Positions 19,544 to 30,718 of a stretch of DNA of 31,605 nt are shown piece after piece. The stretch spans positions 1 through 31,605 of the forward strand of contig JADNYJ010000371.1 in the NCBI GenBank assembly GCA_015501075.1, written 5' to 3'. This DNA comes from Gymnopilus junonius. Lineage: Eukaryota > Basidiomycota > Agaricomycetes > Agaricales > Galerinaceae. The number at the start of each line of letters is the position of its first letter. The stretch's first letter is position 1. The notes below the pieces were generated by a model that saw only the letters and a program-made list of their open reading frames with translations, made no database searches and was not told where the DNA came from. The position numbers and the translations under genes were made by a program.

Positions 19544-21566
19544 ATGAGCTCCGCTGATTCTATATCTCAAGACTTCTCTCAATTGACTTTGGAGGGTCCA
19601 CTGACCCCAGTGACACATGATACAATCACCGACGAACAGCACGATTCCCTCGATGAACAGATCATGCGGACTTTTGGACTTTACAAGGATTTGAAGCGAA
19701 CACCCCCCCTGGATTTACTCCTTTCTACTATCACTGTTTGGGACAAGAGACTCAAGACTCTTGGCCAAGATGATGCTGCAAATCTATTGGCAGAAGAACC
19801 CCGCATCGTAGGGGTGCTACTCGACGCATGGGAAAAATCCTCATTCAAAGAAGTGCGACACCTTATTGTCATTTCCCCAGTTCGAGGACTTCCAGACGAC
19901 GTTCTCTCCGATATTTTCCATCATTGTCTTCCCTCACACCGCAACCCAATTATCAGAACATCAGAGGCTCCTCTCTTGCTCACGCAAATATGCAGTGAAT
20001 GGCGGTCTCTAGCCCTCTCATCCCCATCCCTGTGGGCACGACTCCATATTTCCTTCTCCCATGATAATCGTGGCTTATTCCGCAGTGATGACTCGAACTC
20101 GTGGTTATGGCTCGCCATCAATAAAAGCCAGCAACGAAAAGCCAGGGCAATGAGGATATTGAGTGGACGAGTGGAAATTATCAAGGATTGGCTTGCGCGT
20201 TCCGGAACATATCCTCTATCAATTTCTCTCGCATACTTGACTGCCCGGTCTAGCCCTGACAAAGAAACTAACAAAATTCCCGAGGCGGACGACCCTACTA
20301 TCAAGCTTTTCGAGATAATCATCTCTCATAGTCACCACTTGAAGTCACTGGAGTTATCAATGCCACTGAAAATTTATCATGAGCTGGAGTCAATGATGTC
20401 TTCGGACTCCTTTTCTGTTCTTACAGATTTGAAGGCAGAAATATCCAATGACAGTCCTATGACCACTGACCAGGCATCCAGGAAATCACGGTTACTTGCA
20501 GTGCCTTCCCTCCGACGGCTTTCCTTGGATGGGTACACAGCAAGTGGTCTGTGGGGACTAAATTATTTCCCTTCCACTGAACAAGGCAAACACTTGACAT
20601 ATTTTTCCTCCCACGTTTTCGTCTTGTCCGGGGAGTGTTATCATCTCTTGAAGCATTGTGATAACCTTGTCCACTGCAGACTTTCCATTATGGATAGATC
20701 TGAACCTAATGTAGTTGCTATCCAGGGCATTATTTTCCTTCCAAGGCTCCAAACATTGATTCTCTCTGACTCCAGCTGGCGCAGTGATGGCATGGTCAAA
20801 TTTTGTTCATCCATAGATGCTCCTTCCTTGCAGTCAATCGGCTATTCCTTCCTCTATACCAGCTTTCGGGTGGAAGCATCCTATCATCCTCCCCTGATAC
20901 TACCTTTCCTCGAAAATTCAATGCAAATCAAAAAGTTAAGTCTAGATCCATATAGATTTACGCTTGCCGACATCCACTTGATTTTGCGGACTGTCAGTAA
21001 AACATTGACACACTTGGTGATTGGGAAAGAAAAATTGTTACATTATCCTCCTCAGACAAAAAGAAGCCATGATACCACAGAGGACATACAATTAGACTTG
21101 GATTTGCTCATCACAAATGAGGATTCTATTGGTGATCGGGATATCATCCTACCGAACCTCAAGATATTTGAAGCAACAATGGAGGCAATTTCGGACAGCA
21201 CCTTGCTCCGTCTCATCACCAGCCGAATGGATTCTGCATCTCAGGGTAGATGTGCCGCGCTGGACCTCGTCCATGTTGTATATTCTAGGCGAATGCAGAT
21301 CGATATCAAGAAAGAAGTGAACCTTCACCGAGAACACCTTTTGGGAAAATCTGGAGGCTACGTCGAAAATCCGAAATTGGATTTGAAATATGCTGCATAT
21401 AGTAATCATTATTTCAATAATAACCCTCTTTCACCATCCTTTGGGCTCCAAAATGACCAATTTTGGCAACATCCTGATCTAGATGAACTGGTAAGAGGAT
21501 CATATTAAATCTTGTCACTTCAATTGGAACGGGTACTGACATTTATCATTCTAGCTGATAGTGTAG
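19544..21566 (+). CDS. F-box domain protein
   Basis: F-box proteins link substrates to SCF ubiquitin ligases through Skp1; the target here is unknown. The frame is open from 19496 to 21508. I prefer the ATG at 19544 because its context GCCACCATGAG is near ideal; the alternative start at 19496 adds 16 residues. The F-box spans about residues 112-166 (VRGLPDDVLSDIFHHCLP, then ICSEWRSLALSSPSLWARL). The remaining roughly 480 residues contain irregular leucine-rich segments (LRRLSLDGYTASGLWGL, LPRLQTLILSDSSW), as is usual in Agaricomycete F-box proteins. Near the end, GTAAGA at 21491, TACTGAC near 21534 and TTCTAG at 21554 make a convincing 64-nt intron. Splicing replaces the last five residues before TAA (21506-21508) by a three-codon exon ending in TAG at 21564-21566. 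No disabling lesion is seen. Confidence 0.85.
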
Positions 21567-21743
21567 GCCCTTTTAAACCATTTCCAATGTCAAATGAGAA
21601 GATCCAAAAAAGCTGAATGCCATTCATTTCTCTCATCCATTCCAATAATCATCATGCTTATTATCAGTACCAAGCTCTTGTAAGATTGCGTTGAAAATAG
21701 TAGTAATTCTAATTCATTATTGCTCCTTCTTTCTGTTTGGAAA

Positions 21744-22760
21744 GTGGTGGGTGGCCGAGGTGTAGGCGGACGAGATGGATGGATCTGGAAAGGATTGCTA
21801 GATAAGTACACGAAGGGGAGAAACCGAACAAACACCTACGCACAGTTGCGCACCCAGCTGCTGCGCGACGCTCTTGCGGCGTTGAGTGCCCAGAACCGAG
21901 ATGAGAGGTGGCATGTATGCCGCTCTGGCCTACAAGTCGCTGTCACCCCTAATGCTCCCCAAACCCATCTTGACCCGCCGTTTACCCCATCCCATCGCAG
22001 GTCGCCGCAAGTCGCCAGGGGGTAATAGTCGAGACCACTGTTTGTGCCCTTGATAAGTGGTGGACGACTGAGGGGTGTATGTTGTGAGAGGGCGTGGACA
22101 GATGAGATTGATCTGGAAAGGAATGTTAGGTGAGAACAAGAAGCAATGGGCTCGAATCAACACTTACACTGTGCACACGCGACCCAACTGCTCCACGACG
22201 CCCTCGCCGTATTGAGTGCCCATATCAGAGGCTGGATGTGGGGTGTATGCCAGTAAGTCGTTTGTCATCCCACTTCCACCCAATCTGGTCTGCCGGTGTT
22301 GTTTACATGGTCGCAGGGAATCCCCAAGGTGGAGCTCTCGACTACTGGAAATAGTCGAGACCGCTGTCCATGCCCAGTGTGCATGGTAGACGACGGAAGT
22401 CGAGGTCGGTTGCTGAAAGAGGAAAGGAGTGTGAGGTGAGCACATGCGCCTAGAAGAAGTAAAGGGAATAAAAAAAACGTACCTAGCCCCAGGTGTGCAC
22501 CTCCACTCACCCCATGGCTTCAAACACCCATCGAAGGCAGGTGCGAGTCGTCAACGAGTGCATATCGACCACGGGAAATAGTCGAGATCGCCGTCCATGC
22601 CCACGATGAAAGGTAGACGGCTGGAAGCTGGTATGTCGAGGAGAGAGGGTACTGGCAGACGAAATCGATGAGGGAGATATCTGAAAAGAGGTGTCGGGTG
22701 AGTAAACGATCTGAACAGAATAGAAAGAGACTTACGGTTAGGACTGAAGGGGCCGCGCAT
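21744..22760 (+). repeat. Tandem array of four diverged 230-330-bp modules
   Basis: Four units start near 21744, 22057, 22384 and 22611. Each begins with a GGTGGACGAC/GGTAGACGAC-like block, followed after 40-80 bases by a (C)TGGAAAGGA...GGTGAG-like block. The first two also share a GACGC(C/T)CT...TTGAGTGCCCA block. Units 1-3 end with AATAGTCGAGAC/T and a TCCATGCCC-like block (anchors at 22027, 22353 and 22580). The units are too diverged for a simple satellite. Weak open frames occur on both strands but none spans the array, so I do not call a gene. Confidence 0.65.
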
Positions 22761-24633
22761 GCTTCTGAAGTGGCGAAGGTGAAAAAGGCACGAAAGAAAG
22801 CATACTGGAAGAGTTTAGGTAAGTGCGAGCGATCTAATCTACGCTATAGCCAGTACAGTGCGAGAGCGAAAAAAGAAGCTGACCGAGGATTCATTTGAAC
22901 GATTTTCCCACCTTGCATTATTGGCCTTACATCTCTTACATCTCGACCACGACCAACACCATATTTTTCTCAAGTACCTATTGCCAAATTGTCGTGCCTA
23001 ATAGTCACGAATTCGTGTATATCTGCGGTCGATTTTCTTGAAGTTCTTATCTTGCTTTTCTTCGTGTTCTACGCTTACAAGGTCTTCCTTTTAGGCCGAA
23101 GCGGATCGATGGTGTGGTCTTGTCCTATCTCCCCGGGTGGTTATATTGTCCTATCTCCCTGGGTGGTTATTTCGCGACACTTCGACCAGGTCGCCGTCAT
23201 CTGGTGTAAAAAGGCTCAACGATATCGAGCTAGTCTTCACCAAGGTTCCCGAAAGATGGAAAGGTGGAAGATGAGCAGTGATGTAAAGTGCCGGCAAATA
23301 ATATTGCGGGTTGGGAATTTCTTAAAAATGACAGGAATAAGTTATTAGATTTTATTGATATAGGGCCTTGTGTTCACACATACCTCTTCTTACGATACCC
23401 ACAAATGTTTGAACTCCCGCAGAATAAATTGACATTCTGAGAGAGGATACCAGAAAGTTGCAAATTTCGGGACTACTAAGAAAGCCAGTAATATAGTTAA
23501 GAAAATCACCCAAGATACTACTCCTTTGCCTGATCATAGAATACTTTAAATGATAAAAAACTGTTCATAGGATAAGAAGATTTTCAGCTGACAATGTAAC
23601 AACTTTGCCCTAAATATTGCCATAATAAGGCAAAACTGCCTATTTTAGCCATCTTCATCACTGAATATCTCTTGAATGACAAAAGCCCTGCCTTTGATCT
23701 CACTTGAATGTTATTAGAGTAGGAAATATCTATCCACTGACCCGTTTTCAGCCATATTCCATAAAATTCAGTTGATGGCAGGTAATATTTTTCGCATTAT
23801 TTCCCCTGTACCTATGCAGTATCTGAATATCTTAGTTCTTTCAATTTGTGGAACTGATCTATATCGATGTAGTTCTTAAATATATTTTTACTCCAGATGT
23901 TTTACCATACCGGTAATGCACAACAGGTACCCACAATACTTTTTGCCATCACTTTACGTCTCGTCCTATGAGAGGCGACAATGACTCTAGAGAATGGGCT
24001 GCCTCGTGTGGAAGGAGATCCTTTTGCTGAATTAATCATCACATACCCAAACTCTAGTTGAGTCTCTATAGCGCCAAGGACCATAGATGACTAGTCCCGT
24101 GTATCCTGCTGTAGACAGTCAGCCTGGACCAGGACAACGCAGTCAAGCATTCATTCGCAGGTTATTCACCTGTGAACTTGGTCCACTCTTATCTAGCTAT
24201 GATGTATGTTGTTGATTGACTACACAGGGCATGGTTCTTCGGCACCAAATCTGAAAGATAGTTTTCGTTCCCAAGGTCTGCACTGATAGGTAAATGACTC
24301 AAGGATAGGAGCCTGAAAATCTTTTTACCCCTTTTTAAAAGCATTTTTGCTCCTGCCTCAGCTTTGGCGAATCAAAGGCAGCTTTCGGATTTCCAGCATT
24401 ATCGGAGGTTTAGGTATGCAGTCCACATCTGTTCATGGCAGAACTGGACAGCATTGAGTCTAAAGTGGCTTCATTGTGGTTCTTTTTACCTTTGAGGCAG
24501 TATTCTATTTGAAAGTTTACTGCTATTTGAAAACACTACTATAAATTCTATCAAGCCCGGGATGTATCACCTTTTTTTCGCTAACGATTTATTCATTTAT
24601 GCTTATTCTAGTCGTTGTGTGGGGGACAAATTA
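22761..24633. other. Gene-poor stretch before the retrotransposon
   Basis: No recognised gene over about 1.9 kb. It contains a 26-bp tandem duplication (23120-23145 and 23146-23171, differing at two positions) and AT-rich sequence from about 23350. A minus-strand open frame at 23902-24084 looks mildly protein-like but is flanked by stops and matches nothing I know. Confidence 0.55.
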
Positions 24634-24635
24634 TG

Positions 24636-25003
24636 TGTGACGTCGAGTAACGATCCGTGACGGGAGTCGGCGGGTCGAACGAGGCGGCACACGGTGAGAG
24701 GTAAGTTTGAGAGGTTGAGAGTCAAGACAGCTTAATGTATACTGTATTCACTGGGGGTTTGGTAGTACATACAAGCCAGTATTTATATGTTTCTCGGTAC
24801 CTACTATGACTAGAACTTTGAGTCAAGTAAGAATCAGTAAACTAGTTAATACAAGTCAGGTAAATAAGAAATGATTCGTTATGAGTTATTTAATACGGAG
24901 ACGATAAAGAAACAAGTCATTTATATAAACTACAATAAAAGAGACACACGTTCACGAAGATAAGATAAGGGATTTGATTTGATGGTCACGTATTTGCCAC
25001 ATA
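24636..25003 (-). repeat. 3' LTR of the Ty3/Gypsy element
   Basis: Read on the minus strand the segment starts TGTGGCAAATACG at 25003 and ends GACGTCACA at 24636, so it has TGTG...CACA-type ends. It lies directly beyond the last element ORF and is preceded by a short purine tract (GGAGGG). A TATA-like ACATATAAATACT (24779-24791) lies inside, as expected of an LTR promoter. The left border could be 24634, and the partner LTR is outside the window, so the borders are inferred. Confidence 0.6.
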
Positions 25004-25030
25004 CGCCCTCCGAGGATTCCAGAAGAATTC

Positions 25031-25908
25031 TCAAACAGTCATGGCCGAATCTCCAGTGGATTCGTTGTCGTCATCAATACGTTTGGTGGGAGGAGACGAG
25101 CAGGTACTCGGTGGGAGCTTGTCGACGACCCGAGCGGAACACAGGGAGCAGGAATGATTGACGGATTTGGTGTGCTGATGACTATAAATAGAAGGTGGCT
25201 GGAAAGAAGGTTCGATCTTCTGTACATCGGTGAGAATATCACGAAGAACGCGTTGTTGATGGTAGGGCGTGTTGTGAAATCGAGGATAGTCAGGTTTGAA
25301 GGTCTTCCACCTGATGAGAGAGGGATCTATATTAAAATCCACGAAGGTAACACCTGTGCCGATGATATATGGAATGTTGGTAGAGAAGTCGAATGTGGCA
25401 AAGCGTTTGTTGGACATGTTGTGGGAGTTAAAGGCTTCGGCAAACTCATGATAACCGCCAGGGACGAGGTTAGGATTAATCGTCCTGTTCGAATGCGTTT
25501 GTCGGTAACCACGAAGTGAGCAATCTGTCCGAGGTGATAGATGCGGTAACGGTGTGTAATAGGATCAAGGACTCGGATAGATGTACGCGATGTCCTGAGA
25601 AATAGAGCGTGTTCGACGGTAGGGTATTTATTTGCAGCGCGGTGAAGGTGCTTAGCCTTTTCGGCGGCAAAGTCGGAGTAAGTAACTTCGGGAGTTGCTT
25701 TAGGCGGAGGGGGAGCGAGGAGAGGGTTGGATGCAAGTTCTTGCTCGATGGTAGTGATTGGAGGGAGCGGACTAAAAAGAAGGGAGTTGGAGATATTATT
25801 GGCCACGGTGGTAAGGTCGGAAATGACAGAAGAAGGGGTCGGCACGATAGGATGAGGGGTGTCAAGACGGAATTCAGGATTGATCTTGTGGAATTTGAGG
25901 GTTTCCAT
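25031..25908 (-). pseudogene. Extra 3' ORF of the retrotransposon (env position), frameshifted
   Basis: This ORF starts about 55 bases after the pol stop and ends 28 bases before the LTR. It is open from 25908 and shifts frame near 25470; the second frame runs to 25031. Together they would make about 290 residues. The N-terminal part is Pro/Thr-rich (PPPPKATPEVTYSDF), followed by ALFLRTSRTSIRVLDPITHR, then YHEFAEAFNSHN and FNIDPSLIRWKTFKPDYPRF. I see no signal peptide, no membrane segment and no zinc knuckle, so it is not obviously an envelope protein. The family is not recognised. It could be an accessory gene specific to this group of fungal elements. Confidence 0.6.
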
Positions 25909-25963
25909 AATGAAGAGGAGGAATGATTTGAATAGAGAAAGTATTGTGAATATGATGGAGAGC

Positions 25964-27453
25964 TCAGAAAATGCGAACTCTGGGAGGAAGTGGAGAAACT
26001 GAAGTAGTACTTATACTAAAAAATAAGGGGAAGTTCTGAAAATGGGCAAACAAAAGTTTGGGGGTCATTTGAGGGTGGTCTTCCGTTCCGGGAGGTAGGT
26101 TATTAATTGACTCGACACCAAGCAGGTCGAGATATTCATTTGTAACATTGAGGTGTTCAATTTGGGAGTAAGGAAGCAGGTGACGTCTCCAGCTTTCCAT
26201 TTGATTTCGAAAACTGAGTCAATTTTTGATCCTGCATGTGATAGGATTTTTTCAACAGCCCATTCAGACTCAGGGGAGGAATCTTCGAGGCTATATTCAT
26301 CAAAACTTCGCCCAGGAAATAGGCGATTGTCATTAGGAATATGAATCCTAAGTAAGGAAGCATGAAAGACATTATGAACGCCTCTCTGTTTGAGGTAACT
26401 CGGAAGTTCAATCCGAAAGGACTGGTTTTTGAAATCTTGAACTATCCTATATGGTCCAATAAATTTGGGGACCAATTTGCGAGCAAGTCCCTTAGGGAAG
26501 GATATATTCTTGGTGGAGATATAAATGAGATCTCCTTCGGAAAAAGGGGCTAATTGCCTTTTCTTATTTGCTTCTCGCGTTTGCTTGACTCGAGCCGCTA
26601 ATATACTGTCATGTGCAGAAATTAGGGCAAGCTTTCGTTGCAAAGCAAAGTTTCTAACGGATGGATATTCTTCTTTATTTGCAGAATTCCAAATCATTGA
26701 GCGGGGCATCCGTCCTGTATTCAAGAAGAATGGCGCATATCCCATACTTTCGGATCGGGCAGAGTTGATTGCAAATTCTATACTAGGTAATTTGCTAACC
26801 CAATCGGTCTGCTTCTCATTTACACACTGACGCAACATCTGCGTAATTGTTCGGTTCGCTCGTTCCGTTGATCCATCGGTCTCTGGATGATAAGCACTTG
26901 ACATTTTAAGTCGGGTGCCAATCAATTGATTAAGGTGAGTCCAAAATGTACTCATAAAGAGTACGTCTCTATCACTAATAATATTCTTCGGTAGTCCATG
27001 TAATTTATAGACGTGCTCGAACATCAGTTCAGCAACTTGACGAGAAGTATAATTAATTTGGCTAGGTACTAGGTGTACCATAGCGGTCATCAGACAAATA
27101 ATGACGGTGATCGAGTCAAAAGTCCCATCCCTATTTTTGGATTCAGGTAAGGGTCCCACAAAGTCTACGCCAATTGACTCCCAGGGAGTTCCTGGCACTG
27201 GTAACGGGTTCAATAACCCATAAGGTTTCTGGTTTGAGGGTTTGCTCCGCTTACAAGTTATGCACGAAGAGCAGAATACTTCTGTATCGGCTGCAATTGT
27301 TTTCCACCACACATGATCTCTTAGATAAGTAAGAGTTTTAGTAGTTCCTAGATGTGCCAAAAGCGAATGTGCTTCGGAAATCAATATTTCTCGAGCACTG
27401 TGTCCATCAATAATAATATTAGGGATCAGAGCATTTTTCTGCCATTTGAACAA
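25964..27453 (-). pseudogene. Integrase with C-terminal chromodomain (retrotransposon pol)
   Basis: Integrase inserts the reverse-transcribed copy into the genome. The open segment 27453-26065 shows an HHCC zinc-binding site (H29, H34, C64, C67), then the catalytic triad: D97 in VDFVGPLPES, D161 in IISDRD and E197 in HPETDGSTERAN, with the classical spacing of 35 between the last two. The GPYRIV and HNVFHASLLR blocks typical of Gypsy integrases follow. A chromodomain-like part (EWAVEKILSHAG) starts near residue 397. Around 26180 the frame shifts and the chromodomain continues in the frame ending at 25964 (LPYSQIEHLNVTNEYLDLLG). The upstream join to RNase H is also broken. The catalytic residues themselves are intact. 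Confidence 0.88.
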
Positions 27454-28138
27454 AGGTAAATAAGTCCGTTTTCCACCGCAAAATTCGCAAATGAACTTGG
27501 TTGATCCATAATTTTCTTATAAAACAGATCAGTTGAGTATTTGAATTTGAGTTCTTTTTCCAGGTCTATTCCTGATTCAGATTGCGACACTACTGATAGG
27601 AGTGAGGTGTCCTGAGCTGCAAGCTCAGTTCTAATATCTTGAATGGACTCGCGATCCTCGTGATGCGCATTATCGGTCTCGAGCTCCTGTGGCTCCGGAT
27701 TAGAGTTATTTTTGGATCCCTTACTATTTTTGGATCCCGCTTTCTTGGCTGTTTTGCGAGATTTAGGTTTTGGTGGTACCTTCCGCCCTCCTTTCGTTCT
27801 ACAGGGCCGTTAAGAATGAAATGCTCTTTTACTCAGGCTGCAAATTCCTTAGAAGTTTCGGCTCGACCAGTTTCAGCTGGTAAAGGCCTCTGCCACGGCT
27901 TTCTTTGAACTGCTACTTTAGCCTCAATACCTGCTAACAACGGCATAATAAAATCTTCGACAATGTTGACGTCATCATTGACGATGTCAAAGTACGTATA
28001 TTCGCTCAGAGCACGTACTGTACCCGGGCTATCATTAGAATAGAGCCGTGATAAGGCATCGGCAACTACATTATCCGAGCCGGGTACATAGATAACTTCG
28101 AATGTAAATTCGCTAATTTTCTCAATCCACCGAGCCTG

Positions 28139-29408
28139 TCAACCTGACAGGTTTTTCTGCTTTAATAAATGAATTAAACCCTTATGGTCAGTTATCCATT
28201 TAAAGTTAGCACCCTGTAAAATATCATGGTGCCTTAGCATAGTTTCTACCCCAGCAAGCATTTCAATTTCATGTACTGGGTAGTTCTGCTGGGCAGAATT
28301 TAATTTAGCTGAATAAAATGCGGCTATCCGCGCAGTCTTCCACTCTGGTCCTTGACTAATTAAGCCAGCTATACCCATAGAACATCCATCGGTGACCATC
28401 CAGATCTGGGGTGCATCTTTTGAATAATTCAAAGGTACCCAATGATGGTCACGCCCCTTGAACAAGGCCTTAACATTTTCAAATGCGCATTGCTCAGTGT
28501 ATCCCCAATGGAAAGACACTGTATCACCTGTCAATCCATGTAGAACACCCATGGGGATGCGGACATTTGGGATATCATCGCGAGATATCCAACCAACCCT
28601 AGAAATCCGCGAGCAGATCTCTATTAGTCAGAGTTTTCCAGTTAAGGACAGAATCGACCTTATCTGGGTCCATTCTAATTCCATTATCGGTAACCAAGCG
28701 TCGAGAATTTTAAGGACTGGCTTGAGAAAATGAAGTTTATTTTTACTGAGGTATAGTTTTCCTTGTAAGAATGTCAATAATGGTTTTGACATGCTGTATA
28801 TGCTCCTCAAGTGAGTCTGAATAGATGACAATGTCATCTAAATAAATATCCATAAATTTTCCAATGTAAGGTGAAAAGATATGGTTCATTAAAGCTTGAT
28901 AGGTGGCTGGTGCATTACAGTCACCAATCTGAATTACTTGACTGATCATATTTCCATCAGGTGTAGTGACAGCAGTTTACTCTACATGTTCTGGAATGAT
29001 TCTAATTTGTTCATATGCATCTTTGCCATCCATAGAAGATCGATATTTATGACTAGCCGCCCTCCACAATATTCCCTCGGGATCTGGGAGCGGTGATGTC
29101 AATTTATAAGTATTATCATTATGCCCGAAGATCTATTACTGTCCAAGGGTGGGCGCTTCTCCCGCGGCACGTGGCTTCGGAATCAAAAGCATAGGAACAG
29201 TGTTTCGAGAACTGGTAATTTTCCAGCATCCAGATCGGAGGTAAGCTTCTCCTTTTCGACCCATTGGCTTCGTAATGCCTCTGGACAGCGTGATGGTGCC
29301 AGGGGTAAATTCTTTCCTCTTAATTAGAGGAATAGAATGGTTTATTGCCCTGAAGGGAGGTAATTCCATCTCATTAGCCATTTTACAGAGCAGTGAAGCA
29401 TACTCCAT
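28139..29408 (-). pseudogene. Reverse transcriptase-RNase H (retrotransposon pol), multiply broken
   Basis: The order on the minus strand is: RT start with LPPFRAINHSIPLI and NTVPMLLIPKP (29408-29136); a broken stretch with DGKDAYEQIRIIPEHVE and an in-frame stop; the active-site YLDDIVIYSD (YLDD at 28833-28844); LYLSKNKLHFLKP in another frame; and RNase H with WMVTDGCSMGIAG, AAFYSAKLN, YPVHEIEMLAG and WITDHKGL (28552-28139). At least three frame changes and several stops separate these blocks, so no functional polymerase can be made. The spacer to the integrase (28138-27454) is equally degraded; it still holds ADALSRLYSND-like remains. Confidence 0.88.
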
Positions 29409-30718
29409 TAAAAGTTCTCGGCCCCTTCAATATTTAGTGTAGTTATTTCAGCAGCCCGAGAGGAGAGAGTAGTCACTCCTGAACCTTGAATGGGTTGTGA
29501 TTCATCACATCCTATAACAACTCGAGCAGGATTTAATCCAGCACATGCTCGATGCTGGTAAAACCAAGGTGTACCTAGAATAATATCATAGGTAGACATG
29601 TTAATAATATCAAAGTACCGATTTTCGTTAATTTTTTCATACTGGAATCGGGCTTTAGTTCCAGAATTTATCTTGGACCGAGATCCTTGGACTGCAAGTT
29701 GGAGTCCTAATGGAGCATCAAATTTAATTTTATCAACCTTAAGTTGGTCTGCTAGATTGGAAGACATAAAATCTCCTAACGAACCAGAGTCGAGCAGAGC
29801 TCGAGCTGGATGTCCATTAATTTTTACAGTAATGACAACCGGCTTTGGAATGGCTCGCTTTGAGTCTTTTACTTGAGCAGCATTCCGTTGAACTGTTGGG
29901 TAAGTTCCTCGCGGAATTTGAATTCCATGGAGATGAAGTACATCCTCAATGACGACTTCTTCTTCCTTTTCAAGAAGTCCATGTCGGTGGAGTACTTCTA
30001 AAGGATGCCGAAGTTTATCAAGCATCTCTTCTCGTTCTTCTCCTATTAATTCATCGTCATCATCTGGTGGATCCCAAATGAGTTTCGGCTCTTCCGGAGA
30101 GAGATCATTGTATTCTCCTCGTTCCAAACGAAACCTTTCATTCTGATACCAGTTTCCAATGTCAAAACCTGCCCTTTCAATTTCAGGTCTCCAAATAATA
30201 GTCAGCCAACCAGTTCTATTATTTTTTATAAGAAATGCATCGGTTTTATCCCAGTTAATTTTAACTGAAAAGGTTGTTAATTCTCTCTCAGAGTAAGGAT
30301 CGTCATTTATAAATGGTCTAAACTGCTGAAGAGCATGTTCAATTCCTTCCTCAATTGCTCGACCCATGGGAGAGTGGTCCATAAACTCCCATGACGGATC
30401 AAGTTCCGTTCTTGCTGCTTCGGCACATCGTCTACCATATTCGTGAGCAATACAGAAATCATTTTTACGAAGCTTCTGAGCTTCGAAATAGGTAGTAACT
30501 TTTAATTTACGGTCCCAAACTGAGTACAGTTTGGAGTTCACACGCTTGACAGTGAACCGATTTCCGACCGTTTGCCCCAATTGTGTATCAGTGGGATAGG
30601 GTGCACCTAATTCTAATAATTGTTCAGCCTTGGAGGCTAACAAGTCAGGTAATAACCTTTCAGCGCGAATAGTTTGACCATTACGGCCTCGTTCCCATTC
30701 CAATTCTTCAGCGGACAT
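29408..30718 (-). CDS. Gag C-terminal part plus aspartic protease (retrotransposon)
   Basis: A 436-residue open frame within the element. The C-terminal third is a retropepsin: ALLDSGSLGDFM carries the catalytic DSG (29783-29791), and IILGTPWFYQH matches the second conserved block of Gypsy proteases. The N-terminal part is acidic and charged, with FDIGNWYQNERFRLERG and an Asp-rich linker (DPPDDDDELIGEE). No CCHC zinc knuckle is present. It overlaps the upstream gag frame by about 80 bases in a different frame. Its stop overlaps the next ATG as TAATG (29410-29406), where the RT frame begins. Either translation coupling or a one-base indel explains the latter. In isolation this frame is open, but the element as a whole is defective. 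Confidence 0.75.
   Translation of the reverse strand: MSAEELEWERGRNGQTIRAERLLPDLLASKAEQLLELGAPYPTDTQLGQTVGNRFTVKRVNSKLYSVWDRKLKVTTYFEAQKLRKNDFCIAHEYGRRCAEAARTELDPSWEFMDHSPMGRAIEEGIEHALQQFRPFINDDPYSERELTTFSVKINWDKTDAFLIKNNRTGWLTIIWRPEIERAGFDIGNWYQNERFRLERGEYNDLSPEEPKLIWDPPDDDDELIGEEREEMLDKLRHPLEVLHRHGLLEKEEEVVIEDVLHLHGIQIPRGTYPTVQRNAAQVKDSKRAIPKPVVITVKINGHPARALLDSGSLGDFMSSNLADQLKVDKIKFDAPLGLQLAVQGSRSKINSGTKARFQYEKINENRYFDIINMSTYDIILGTPWFYQHRACAGLNPARVVIGCDESQPIQGSGVTTLSSRAAEITTLNIEGAENF

Noticed and set aside
23902..24084. Minus-strand 60-codon ORF as a transposon protein
   Set aside because: Mildly protein-like, but stops flank it and no domain or motif supports any family.
25154..25926. Plus-strand open frames
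   Set aside because: Antisense to the 3' ORF of the retrotransposon, with no recognisable domain.
26153..26830. Plus-strand open frames over the integrase
   Set aside because: Antisense shadows of a clearly identified minus-strand integrase.
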